Assembly (NCBI GenBank): GCA_025667525.1
Contig: CM046876.1
Location: 19,331,320-19,395,319, forward strand
Direction of reading: 5' to 3'
Source: Glebionis coronaria
Taxonomy: Eukaryota; Streptophyta; Magnoliopsida; Asterales; Asteraceae
Length of the DNA stretch: 64,000 bases
Shown: positions 35,801 through 46,864 of the stretch, one piece after another
Layout: each line of letters opens with the position of its first letter
Position numbering within the stretch: the first letter of the stretch is position 1
The notes under the pieces: model-generated
Seen by the model: the letters and a program-made list of their open reading frames with translations, nothing else
Told to the model about the DNA's origin: nothing
Database searches by the model: none
Made by a program: the position numbers and the translations under genes

Positions 35801-36837
35801 GAAGGAGGAGGAGGCACAGAGCATGATGGTGAAAGATGAGATAAAGGGGTGTTTGGGATATGAGAGTTTTGCGAGTCGAGGAGGTTGAGATAATAAAGTT
35901 CACGAATAACTTGATCATGGGGAATATTACCCTCAATGAGAAAATGTTTTCTTGTTTTATCATGCTCGAAATGGTGAGACTGGGATGAAAACTTGTTGGT
36001 TAGGGTGTTTGGTTGAGTGGGAACGAGGTGATGGATTGGAAGGTAGAGGTGGAATATGTCCTAAATTTTCCACAAACGAATGGGATGTGATTGGAGGAGT
36101 AACCGAAAGGAGAGCAATGCGAGGATAAGCACTTGGTGATTTTCTTACAATAAAACAAGGAGATGACCATGGAAGGAGTGTTTGGCTTCTTATTTTACAC
36201 ATCCTTTTAGGATCATTTGTGAATGCGAAACCACTTGAGGTAATAGTGGATGTTTAGGAAAGGTTAATTTGCAGGTTTTGAGAGAGATGATGGTGGTGGT
36301 GAATTGGTGATGGGAAATGTAAGCATAAGCTCGTATTTATCCTAAAAAATTTCTAAAAGCCATTAATAGCTAAAACCATACATTAGCATGCAAAATAATC
36401 ATTAGAGGGCTCAACATAAGTCAACTTCTAAGTGCATTTATTACTAATATAGGGAAATTAGTTAAAACAAAGATTTGGTGCAGAAAATGATCATTTAATT
36501 ATTTGTCCAACATATGTCTCGTCGGACCACCCGGATCCTTCAGTAGGAAGGATCTGCTTGCTGCACAAAGGATCTGGTAGACCAGAAACTAGACATAACA
36601 TGTTTTCAGCGGGCTTCCAGTAGGTTCCGATTTTCAACTACTTATTTAAACACTATCTAAAATCATTCCTAATTTATACCATATGAGCCTAGATCCTTAC
36701 AGCAATGGTATCTATGAATTCTATTCTAAACCAAACGCTGTTTATCTACCATTGGGGAATCGGAAAAAGTCTTATGCTCATCGTTTTTATTTTATTAATA
36801 GTTATAATTTACATATTAGGAGAAGGCAAACGGGCAA
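32816..36837. other. Intergenic, no supported gene
   Basis: AT-rich, with only short accidental reading frames. Within it, 34035-34200 holds two tandem copies of a roughly 56-bp unit (AAGATGTAGCCA-AAG...GAGTGTTTTC). A phrase of the type CAGCATTGGTCCCTCAATTA (32925) is common at the edges of plant repeats. The proline/serine-rich minus-strand frames at 35616-36202 may be a copia linker remnant but lack a diagnostic motif. Confidence 0.35.
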
Positions 36838-37107
36838 CAAGCTGCGCCGCTAGCCCTTTTGTATAGCAAAAACAAGTCTATTAAATACAACGTTTGTGGA
36901 TTTAGGAGTCAAAATATTACTATTCATAACACGTTGTATTCTCGTAAGTAGCTTCACCGCCTCAGGTGCAAGGAAACCAAATGTATCAAATGCGAAAGGA
37001 ATAAACACGTGTTTTTTTTCAACACATGCTTTCTCGTGTTTAGTCACTTTGCACGAGGCGAATTTTATAACAGCCTGACCCGACATATTAGGCCAAAATA
37101 CCAACAT
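36838..37107 (-). pseudogene. Relic of a repeat-encoded protein (minus copy)
   Basis: An 85-codon frame on the minus strand reading KKHVFIPFAFDTFGFLAPEA, then VKLLTRIQRVMNSNILTPKS and FNRLVFAIQKG. It is longer and better preserved than the plus-strand copy at 32662-32815, to which it is clearly related. No start or domain of known function recognised. Confidence 0.45.
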
Positions 37108-37305
37108 ATTAGGCCAAAATTTGTGCGCACATAATTAAACATCCGAGCCAAATGTAAATATCTAAGTGTTTGCACACCGAACACATGTTTTCACAAGTAC
37201 AACACTTGTGTATGTATCTTACTTCTTCTGGCCTCCGTAAAGTAAATATGCGAAACATATTAGCACACCCTTTGTTTGCTTGATTATCTCTGATGCATCG
37301 AGAAT

Positions 37306-37800
37306 CACTACAACAAAATGGTGGTTTAGGGTCGAAAATTTCGACCTTAAACATGAAGGAAATTCGACCCTAAAATTTAGGGTCGAAAAATTTTTGACCC
37401 TCAAAAAATTAGGGTCGAAATACACTATGTACTTTAGGGTCGAAAATTGGGCCCCACCACTTTTCAGCCAAAATGCTGACCAAAATTTAGGGTCGAAACC
37501 CTTTGTAATTTAGGGTCGAAAATTTCGACCCTAAATATTATCCACGTGTAAATAAAAAAAACATTGCGAAAATGTTTTTATTTGTTTTAATTTATTAAAT
37601 TAGGGTCGAAACTTTATTTCGAATTTAGGGTCGAAATTTTCGACCCTAAACATTTTATATTAATTTTATTAACGAACTCATGTGTGCAGGTTTCAATTTG
37701 GGGTCGAACTTTAGGGTCGAAAATTTCGACCCTAAGTTTTAGGGTCGAAATTTCGACCCTAACTATATGTTTAGGGTCGAAATTTCGACCCTAAATGTTG
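37306..37800. repeat. CACTA left terminal inverted repeat and subterminal repeats
   Basis: CACTACAACAAAATGG, then about a dozen TTAGGGTCGAAA units up to about 37795, several forming perfect palindromes (TTAGGGTCGAAATTTCGACCCTAA). In En/Spm-type elements such subterminal motifs are bound by the TNPA-type protein and are needed for excision. Confidence 0.9.
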
Positions 37801-38094
37801 CCTGGGCAAAAAAAACTGCATTAAGCACCTTGTTTCTAGATTTTTTTCGGTATCTTTTTCCGGAAAAAATCTATATTTCAACAAATCCACAATATTACAA
37901 ATCACTAAACGGTACAATACTAATAATCTACAATACGATAAATAGCCAAAACGTTAGAATACATTTCACCAAATCCTTATTTCACAAATGTAACAAGTCT
38001 AAAATTATTACACATCACAATAAATCCATGTTTCACAATTTAACAAGTCTAAAGTTATTACACATAATAAAAAGTCTAAAACCAACAACAACTC

Positions 38095-39027
38095 CTAATC
38101 TGAATAGTCCCCGACCTCATCAGCATCCCCCTCATCATCCCCCTCATCAGCATCCGAGTTAATTAGCTCATTATCGGACATGTTGTTGGCATTTTCAAGA
38201 TCTTGAGCCAACTCGTCGACGGTCCGAGTATCATTTTTATGAGGATTTAGGCTGACGGTATAGTTGGGACTTTTCCGAGACTTAGAACTCGACGGTCCAG
38301 TGGTGTTGACAACGGGTCGATTACAGTTGTTGAAACTGTTATTTTGGGTAAATGAAGGTTGGAGTGGGTTGAGTGGAGCATTATATGGAAATCCGGGAGG
38401 GGGAGGCATACCACAGAACTGGGGCATAACAGGGACCTGAGGCCTACCAGGGAACTGAGGCATACCAGGGAACTGAGACATGCCAGGCATAGAAGAGAAT
38501 AGGGGTGGCGGTACAAAAGGGTTATTAGGTCCGGTATACCCTCGACCCATGTCATGTGAAGTATAATGAGAAATTAAATGACTTAGACGGGCGTTGTTTA
38601 CCTCAGCATTTTGTTGCGCCACATTAGCATACATATGGGCCAAATTAGCCCGTTGCTGCGCCTACTCTGTTTGCTTCCTCAACAGCTCTTTTTCTTGCTC
38701 ATGAATCCTAAGTACCTCCGAGAGTTGTTCTCGAGTCACTCCCTCACTATAAGAACAACTCCCGCATCCATATGAGGTACCACCACCCGGCAACTTCCTG
38801 CCCCTGCCGACGATATTTTGAGTGTTGCGGCTCGGATTTACTAGATCAATTATTTCTTGATCAGTTTTGAACTGCTGAGCACCGCAAGAAATCACTTCTT
38901 TTATGGCCATCATTTTCGAATGTGAAAAAGAAAGAGAAAAAATGAAGTTAAAAACAAATAAAAATATGTTATTAAAGCATGTATAAATTAAATTACTTAC
39001 ATATCTGTCTTGATTTTCCTCAGACAT
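38095..39027 (-). pseudogene. Second CACTA gene (Ptta/En-Spm type), 3' part
   Basis: Exon 4 continues leftward from the LTR insertion as MSEENQDRY and ends at a good GTAAGTAA donor (exon end 39001). The last exon, acceptor unresolved near 38900, has a Gly-rich patch (GRGRKLPGGGTSYGCG), a Glu/Lys-rich helical stretch (RIHEQEKELLRKQ), a TAG nonsense codon at about 38662-38664, a Pro/Met-rich segment (38560-38390), and a very acidic end (DADEGDDEGDADEVGDYSD) with stop at 38095-38097. The gene is a pseudogene: split by two LTR elements and carrying this stop. Confidence 0.75.
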
Positions 39028-39032
39028 AATGC

Positions 39033-39620
39033 TGTGGAAACCTTGGTTTCCTTGATCTTTTAGCTACTAGGAATGATCATTGTTCATATGATTAACATAA
39101 TCAAAGCGGAATAGAACAACAACCATTAACAAGGTGTTTGGACACAAAGAACATGAATTAAAACAAAAGGATTGCTCATTATATTAATAACAAACAATCA
39201 CTAGACGTGTATACATTGAATCCCACGTCTAGTCGACACACGCTTTAGGTTTACATTGTATATGAAAGTTATATATAAACCTAATATCCTTGGTTCCTTT
39301 TATAGTGTAAGGATTAGGGTTTACAAGAGATAAGAATGAATAAACATGTAAATCTTCTATTCAAATAAACTAATACAGAATATATTCTGCATACTTATCT
39401 AAATAGAAGCTTCCAACAAAACTTGTCAATGTTTTTGTCAATGCTTGGATTGTACATGACAATGCTTGGATTGCACTTGACAATGCTTGTCAATGTTGAC
39501 TTCTGTCAATGCTTGATTTGCTCTTGACAACGCCTGGATTACACTTGTCAACGCTTAGACAAATGCCTTCATATTTTGTTCGTTTTTGAGATTCTGCCAC
39601 ATCAACTTTTTGACCCAACA
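39033..39620 (-). repeat. 3' LTR of copy 2
   Basis: Plus-strand TGTGGAAACC at 39033 to TGACCCAACA at 39620. It contains six or more TTGTCAATGCTTGGATT-like units in the outer 200 bases (39420-39560). Confidence 0.92.
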
Positions 39621-41809
39621 ATCTTCCCCTAGTTGATGTCGGCAAAACTCTATATATCTCTTGTAATTTGTACATCATCTTCAAATTGCTTCCCCTCAAT
39701 TGTAACATGTATGTCTTCCCCTTTTTGTCACATCAACATGGAAGTAAACAATGTATGCAATCTTGAAGATTATACAAATGTAGGCTCTATGTAATGATCT
39801 TGAAGAAAAACAAATATAATATTCTTGATGTAGAAGTAGAATAACCCAACCTTGTGTTCCATGTCTTACACTATCCATGTGATGAAGAACTTATACTGAT
39901 GATTAAATATAAGCAGACCTCGATCCCTTATCAATATTCTCATCCTTTGTGAGACACTGAGCACGATAATGTAACTCCTTCAAGTGTTATGACAAGTCTT
40001 CGTCACCAAACATTTAAAGCACGAACAAGTTATCTTCAAACCAATGGGATCAATCCATGATTTAAAGATATGATAAAACACAAACTCACGAAAATCTACT
40101 TCGAACATCAAACTTACCATAAGAATTCTTCCCCTTAAGCCAACACCTCTTCATGAAAAATCTTAATCTTCATATCATATGTAAAAGCTCTTATATGGAT
40201 AACTCTTTTACAAGGCTACCCCGATTACATAATCAAATCCGATAAATTACCTCACGAATTGTTGCTAACTTACTTAAAAATCATTAATCCCTTTTTAAAA
40301 ATATCTGAGCCATTAATATCAACTTGATATTCTAAATAAAAACGGAGATTCCATGTACCTTTGCGTGTAAATACCTCCTTTTTGTGTGCTAAAAACGTAT
40401 CAACTTTCTCAAACAGCAGCTATTCTTTTGTTGTCCAATAACCTTCTCTGTCCAACATCTTAACCATGTGTATTGTCCAATATCGGACAATACCTATCAG
40501 CGCTTGAACAAACATTTCTCAGACAACACGTGTCAACGCTCTCTGTCAGCGTTCACTTATTCTTTGTCAGCGTCAAGTACATACCTTTCAGTGCCTAATT
40601 TTTCGCCGTGTAGTAGAATGACTTCCAAAATTCTAAATAAATCCATGAGGCCATGATCTATTCCAATATTAGATTTATTAGAAAGTATTAAAGTACTCCC
40701 TAAAAATCAGTGATATGCTACGTCACTTAAACATATCCTATAAATATCACATTGTCCAACAATGTAGGAGGTACACCTGTATACTTGAAAAATCATACCT
40801 TCTCTAATATACACGCAGCATAGATCACATCCAAAAATAAATTACTTTTGTTTGAAGACCCACGTGACTTTTGACCAGCAGACCTAAAACCTTGCACAAT
40901 ATTTACTAAACGACGCAGTGACCATTTTAGTTCAGGTTTCATTCTGCTTCACTGCAACAAAATTACGATCACGTCTTTGTCACATGTTGTTCATCACGTG
41001 ATCAATTATGTTGCTGACATCATAGTAGTCATGAACCCTGCTGCTCACGATCATGCATGTTACTTGCATACATCACGCATCCCACAAACCATAACATGCA
41101 TAATCCGCTGATATTTATACTTTCCAAGAATCAAATACAGCAAGCACAACATCATGAACCTCAATAATCACCATTCTATGGTTTATAGTAAAACCCTAAA
41201 TCTTAGATCACAACAAGTTCGATCTAGGGTTTTGGACAAAACCCTAATACACGTATCTCCACCAAATCATCCAAATCTTCTTGTTCTTCTGTTATAGAAC
41301 TGATCCTAGGGTTTATAGAAACCCTAATATCATAATAAGAAAATCAGAAAACCAAAAGACATCTCTCTGCAGCCAATTTCGACTGATAATATCTCGTTCA
41401 TAAGACCTCAGATCGAAGATCCCTTCGGTGAGATCCAAGACACATGTGCCAAGAACCTACAGCGTGAATTTCACATCGATCCAACGGTTAATGAAGGAGA
41501 AATCATGTTTTGAACATGGTTGTCCATAGAAAACTGCATTCATCCTGTTGCTAACTTTGACGCTTAATAACTTTTTCCTGGGGATAAAACTTGAAAATCC
41601 CTCCAGTGGATGTCTAGATATATGTGTATATAACACACACAAGAAATTTCGTGACGATCCAACGGTTCAATCAAAAGTTATGACTTTCTGAATACTGCTG
41701 CGCACACAAAAACGTCCAGAAAAACCCTAGACGGATTTTTCTTCTTCTTCACGATACATGAACACCTTGTTGGTCCTAGCATCACGAGCCACGAGGCTCT
41801 GATACCAAC

Positions 41810-42394
41810 TGTGGAAACCTTGGTTTCCTCGATCTTTTAGCTACTAGGAATGATCATTGTTCATATGATTAACATAATCAAAGCGGAATAGAACAACAAC
41901 CATTAACAAGGTGTATGGACACAAAGAACATGAATTAAAACAAAAGGATTGCTCATTATATTAATAACAAACAATCACTAGACGTGTATACATTGAATCC
42001 CACGTCTAGTCGACACACGCTTTAGGTTTACATTGTTGAAAGTTATATATAAACCTAATATCCTTGGTTCCTTTTATAGTGTAAGGATTAGGGTTTACAA
42101 GAGATAAGAATGAATAAACATGTAAATCTTCTATTCAAATAAACTAATACAGAATATATTCTGCATACTTATCTAAATAGAAGCTTCCAACAACACTTGT
42201 AAATGTTTCTGTCAATGCTTGGATTGTACATGACAATGCTTGGATTGCACTTGACAATGCTTGTCAATGTTGACTTCTTTCAACGCTTGATTTGCTCTTG
42301 ACAACGCCTGGATTACACTTGTAAACGCTTAGACAAATGCCTTCATATTTTCTTCGTTTTTTAGTTTCTGCCACATCAATTTTTTGACCCAACA
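41810..42394 (-). repeat. 5' LTR of copy 2
   Basis: Plus-strand TGTGGAAACC at 41810 to TGACCCAACA at 42394. Matches the 3' LTR apart from about a dozen substitutions and a 3-bp indel. Confidence 0.92.
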
Positions 42395-43451
42395 AATGCC
42401 ATTCTTGTTTGTGCGTGCCCTCTTCCAAGTTTGTATAAGGTCCTCGTAAGCCCCATGCGTGAATTTCTTTACAATATCAAATAAATTAATAACAAGATCT
42501 TTACCAAATAAATTAATAACAAGATACAAAAAACAATATAAAAACTTTTAAATGATCACAAAAACTATAACGATTCTTACAAATTCGTTCCTTCCTTGAG
42601 CGAATGATTTTTTCCCTTGATGTATAGAAACTTTGTTTTTCGAGCGGTTAACTGTATTAACTTCACTTCTCCTCACCCGATTTGGGTGGGACCAATACCG
42701 GCACAAATCAAGCCACTCCCCTGCTGATCTGTTGCCCCACGTAGACCTCGATGGGGGCAGTACAAGCGCCGCTTCCTCGGGCGAATCATGGATTGAATAA
42801 TAGCCAGCCTTTAGCTTGTTCTTATTTTTGCGCCAAAGTAGCCTCAACTTATAGTTAATTCCAGTTTTTATCCTTTCTCCTACTACATATGTTTTCCCGC
42901 CATAAGTCACACTCTCACGACTATCCAACCAACCCGTCAAGTTAAAATAGGTCTACATGTAAACATATGCATTTAAATAAACAAACAATTTTCAACCAAA
43001 ACAGTTAATAAGACTAGATGTAACGCAAACAATTAATACCTCAAGTGTAGGAAAGATATGGGTTTGAGGTGCAATGGTATCTCTTCCCACTCGCAAGCAA
43101 GTGGAAGTGGTCAGACTGTTTCCCCCATCAGAGAGCTCAACATCGCAGCATGATTGCCTAACGGATGGAAGCTATTAAGATCATAAATATCAAATGAAAC
43201 TGGCAGAGGTCCTCCATGCGCCCTATGCGCCTTCCTTAGGCTCGTATTAACCGTAACCATATGTGGTATCGGCTCACCTGCAAAGATTAGTTATTGAAGT
43301 TATTCGTGAAATTCAAGCAAAAAAATTAACAATAAGAGTTGACATAAAATAAAAATAAATAACAATTTCTTACTTTCGCAATTGCCAGGTACGGACTTTG
43401 TTGGTCGTCTAGGTGGAGTACCACCAGCATCCCCACCGTATGATCTACCAC
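42395..43451 (-). pseudogene. Second CACTA gene (Ptta/En-Spm type), central exons
   Basis: Exon 1 part B (43446-43374) reads RSYGGDAGGTPPRRPTKSVP and ends at donor GTAAG. Exon 2 (43277-43040, acceptor TTTGCAG, donor GTATT) contains HRAHGGPLPVSFDIYDL. Exon 3 (42952-42581, acceptor TGTAG, donor GTAAG) contains EEAALVLPPSRSTWGNRSAG and NRSKNKVSIHQGKKSFAQGR, a signature of plant Transposase_24 / Ptta-type proteins. Exon 4 begins at about 42466 (KFTHGAYEDLIQTWKRARTN) and is cut by copy 2 at 42395. Exons 1 to 4 keep phase across the junctions. The protein is expected to bind subterminal repeats and help transposition (family inference). Confidence 0.8.
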
Positions 43452-44929
43452 TGATACACGGGATTTTCATTGGGTTCAAAATAATTCTCGGAATCCTCTC
43501 GAATTGATCTCAGTTAAAAGTGGAATGATTTGTTCTTGGTGACAAAAAGTAGTTTTGGTTTTCTATTCTATTAAAAAGATAAATGACTGAAGCAAATTAA
43601 AATCTGAACCCAAAACAGTTAATGAAATTAAACTTGAATTTAAATAAAACAATTACTTGAATAGAACATTAAGATAAATTAAACAGTGAAACCAACTTAC
43701 TGAAAATAAGCTTTATACGGAATAAATGATGATCCAGAGTACACTAGCTCTATGCGGAATGTAGCCTTACTCTGAATAAATTGGCCTATTCGGAAAAATT
43801 AACCCTATGTGGAATGTTTTCTATGCGGAATAATAGTGCAATTCGGAATAACAGGCTTATGCGGAAAAACTACTCTATTCGGAAAAACATTCTATGCGGA
43901 GAAATAAGTTCTACTCGGAATATAGAAAATATTCCGAGTAAGGAAATTAAGAAACTGGCTATGCGGAATATTGAACATATTCCGAGTAAGAGAAAAGTAA
44001 AAACCCCTATTCGGAATATCCAAAATTCCGAATAAGGGAAATAGGAATTCGTCTATTCGGAAAGTTTCAGGGGTAAGAAGAGTAGCAGATGCGCAAGAAC
44101 AGGAGACACGGTTTGAATCTAAAATCAAGATGAATACTCAAAAAGGTTTTACCAAACTAACCAATAATCATTTAAATACCATAAGTAACAAATCCCACCA
44201 ATAAAAACACTAAATCAACAACTTTTTAAGATCAAACTTGAATCAAATAAAAAACTTAAAGAACTTGCAATAGAAGATGATGAAGAACAAGATGAATGAA
44301 AAGATGGAATTGAAAGATTAATGTAAAGGTAACAAGAGTAATGATTAAAACACTTACAAGATTGAAAGAAAATTAAAAATCACCAAACACCCTCATGGTG
44401 TTGGTGATGAACCGATCCTAAGAAACTGGGAAAAAGAAAAATGAAAGCTAACTCCCTAAAATGTGAAGGAAAACCCTATATATAGTCCTAGTGGTTGGTT
44501 GGTGAGTGGGCTTTCTCCCTTTCTTCTTGTCTTCTCGTCTTTTCAGAAAAGTTGACGTTTTTGATTCTGATCCGGGATTTGTCGACGATTAAATTCAACT
44601 CGTCTTTTAATTTCTTCGTTTTATAGACTTGAGTTTCTTCGACTTATGTAAATCTTTCATCTTTGGTCCTTTTCTTCGATAAATCTTCAAATAGGCCCAT
44701 TGACTTCAAATCTTTTGCATCTCTTGGACAATAGACTTCGTCTTTGGTCTTTTTCCTTGATAAAACCCGTGCAATCCCATGTTTTCTTTAATAATCACCC
44801 GGTTAGCTCTGAAAACACAATAAACACAAAAACCACGCATAATTCCAAACAAATGATATTAAGTATGTGTTTTGGTCTTGTTTTAGCCAGAATTAAGTGG
44901 TAAAAGGATGGGTGTTTACACACCTATCA
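43452..44929 (-). repeat. 3' LTR of the Athila-like element (1478 bp)
   Basis: TGATACACGGGATTTTCATTGG to TTACACACCTATCA. Between 43720 and 44070 it holds about 20 occurrences of the CGGAAT / ATTCCG word in both orientations. Confidence 0.94.
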
Positions 44930-46864
44930 AATCCCCTACACTTAACCATTGCCATGCCCTCATGCAATGCTTAGCGATAAAGCAATTTTACACTTTTCTC
45001 ATAATCAATCAACCTTGGCCTTATTCAAATACTACTAAACAAAAATTAAAGTACTAAGAGGAATTAAAACTTTAAAGGAAACAAAAGGATAGAAAACCAT
45101 TTTCACTTGAAAATAGTTATATGGAAATAACTTGCCAAGAGATCAAGGACTTACATTAGGGCTTTGGTGCTGTGAAGATTTATCACCCTCAAGTTTCACG
45201 TTCCCCAAACTAAGCTTAAAAACGAGATCATTGTTATTATAAGTTAGCAATTCAAACACTTACACACATGGCTTAATTAAATGCTTAAACTCCCTTATTC
45301 CTAGGTGTATCTCTTATATTTTATTTTTGTCTTAGAATGATCATGAAGATGCATTTTTGACTTATTTCGATAGTTTATTTAGGCTGAAAGCAAAGTAGGA
45401 CGATTTGATCAATAGTTAGCTAAAGGACAAAATCTCTTAAAACTGCTTCTCGGGATATCAAAAAGTTCATATCTTGGCATAACTCGGTTCACGATTTGAG
45501 ACCTTTCTCGGGCCGATATTTGGCATGTACTTCATACTTCATATCTTCGAGAGACGTTCTTGAGATAATGGTCTTCTCATCATAATAGAGTTTCTTCACT
45601 TGGAGACTTTTGAGGGGTACTCCAACTTTGTTGACCACGACTTCATGATTATTTCTTCAATCTCTAATTGGGATTTTGAGATACAACGATCCGCCTCCTT
45701 TTCGGACTTGGATCTATTTATCCTCATACCTTGTTAGGGTCTTTTCGGATAGACTTCTCCATGATCTTTATGGGAGTTGATTGCTTTTCGTCGTGAGTCT
45801 TGATCCTTCATATTGATTTTAGGAATAATGCTTTTCACATCACTTTGGATCTTCAGCAATAAAATTGAATCCTCATGCCTTGTTAGGGCCTTTTCGGACT
45901 CGCCAATCTTCGCGCCCCGCTTCATAAGTTATGCCTTGGCTATGAACTCTTATCATTACCGAGCAACTTTTAAACGATCTTGGGCTAGAAGCTAAGCAAC
46001 TTTTCAAATCGTACGATCTTACTTATTGCAGATAAATAATTAGCAAGTGATGGGAGAATAGGCAAATAATTACACCAAGTGAGCTTGCGCAAGAATACCG
46101 ACTTATAATTGACTCTATCATTTCTCGTCCTCCACAATTTAAAATCTCAAATAATGAGACTCGTGGATACTTAGCCTAATAAACCAATTAAGGTCTACAT
46201 GGTTAAGGATACTAGCTAGAATAAACTTGGATAAGTCTATTCGGGTTGAGTCAAAATAAACGCAACGGGCCTAATATGTCAAAGATTTCAAAACTAGCTA
46301 CACCACTTTATTAAAATTTTGACTTTATTGCGGGATATATACATATGAAAGCAACGATAAAAATTTAAAAATTACGACTAAATGGGCAAAGTTAATAAAA
46401 AATTTGAAAAATGTTGCAAAATAGGATTTTCTGGTTAAATGAAGGCATTTTCATGGAAAAGTCCACTTAAAACTTCGATAGAAGTCCCCCTACACTTAAG
46501 ATAAACATTGTCCTCAATGTTTAAGCATTTGGGAAAAATATCCCCTACACTTATGACATTGTGCACGTTGGTTAACTCAAGTTAAGGAAGAGACGACGAA
46601 AGTGATCAATTTCAAATGTGAGTATGAAGAAAATTGAATCACGATAGTTGAGAGATAGAACCGGATTTCGGATAACACGGGAGCACGGTTCTTTCAAAGA
46701 TTCCAAGATTGCAGTTATCCCTGTAATCACATCACCACACAAACACAAACGACCAAAATAGGTCCTCCCCTACACTTAGGGGGTTAAAGGGATAGATACT
46801 CGGGCTGCCTCCCGAGGAGCGCTTGTTTTTGATAACCGAGTCACGAGCCTGACTCGACCCAAAA
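44930..46864 (-). other. Athila-like 3' non-coding region with polypurine tract
   Basis: Next to the 3' LTR the minus strand reads GTGTAGGGGATT (about 44930-44941), the probable polypurine tract; CCCCTACACTTA-type sequence recurs at about 46490, 46550 and 46768. No env-like or other reading frame is supported. A phrase CTTGTTAGGGNCTTTTCGGA occurs twice (about 45730 and 45880) in a weak 155-bp repeat. Confidence 0.55.

Larger units (their letters stand above)
39033..42394 (-). mobile_element. Non-autonomous LTR retrotransposon, copy 2 (nested in the CACTA gene)
   Basis: Same family as 10001-12730, inverted. Perfect TSD AATGC at 39028-39032 and 42395-42399. 3' LTR 39033-39620 (588 bp), 5' LTR 41810-42394 (585 bp), differing at about 2% of sites by eye. 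Primer site TGGTATCAGAGCC on the minus strand at 41795-41807; purine tract at 39621-39634. The internal region is about 2.2 kb, longer than in copy 1, and has no gag or pol. The insertion splits one CACTA exon: removing it joins N-K-N-G-I to M-S-E-E in frame. Confidence 0.93.

Noticed and set aside
35616..36202. Minus-strand frames rich in Ser/Pro near 36 kb
   Set aside because: They look a little like a copia inter-domain linker, but no integrase, RT or protease motif is present and the frames do not join convincingly.
37320..37800. Telomere-like TTTAGGG array
   Set aside because: TTTAGGG is followed consistently by TCGAAA and forms palindromes with TTTCGACCC. Together with the CACTA terminus this is a subterminal repeat array, not telomeric sequence.
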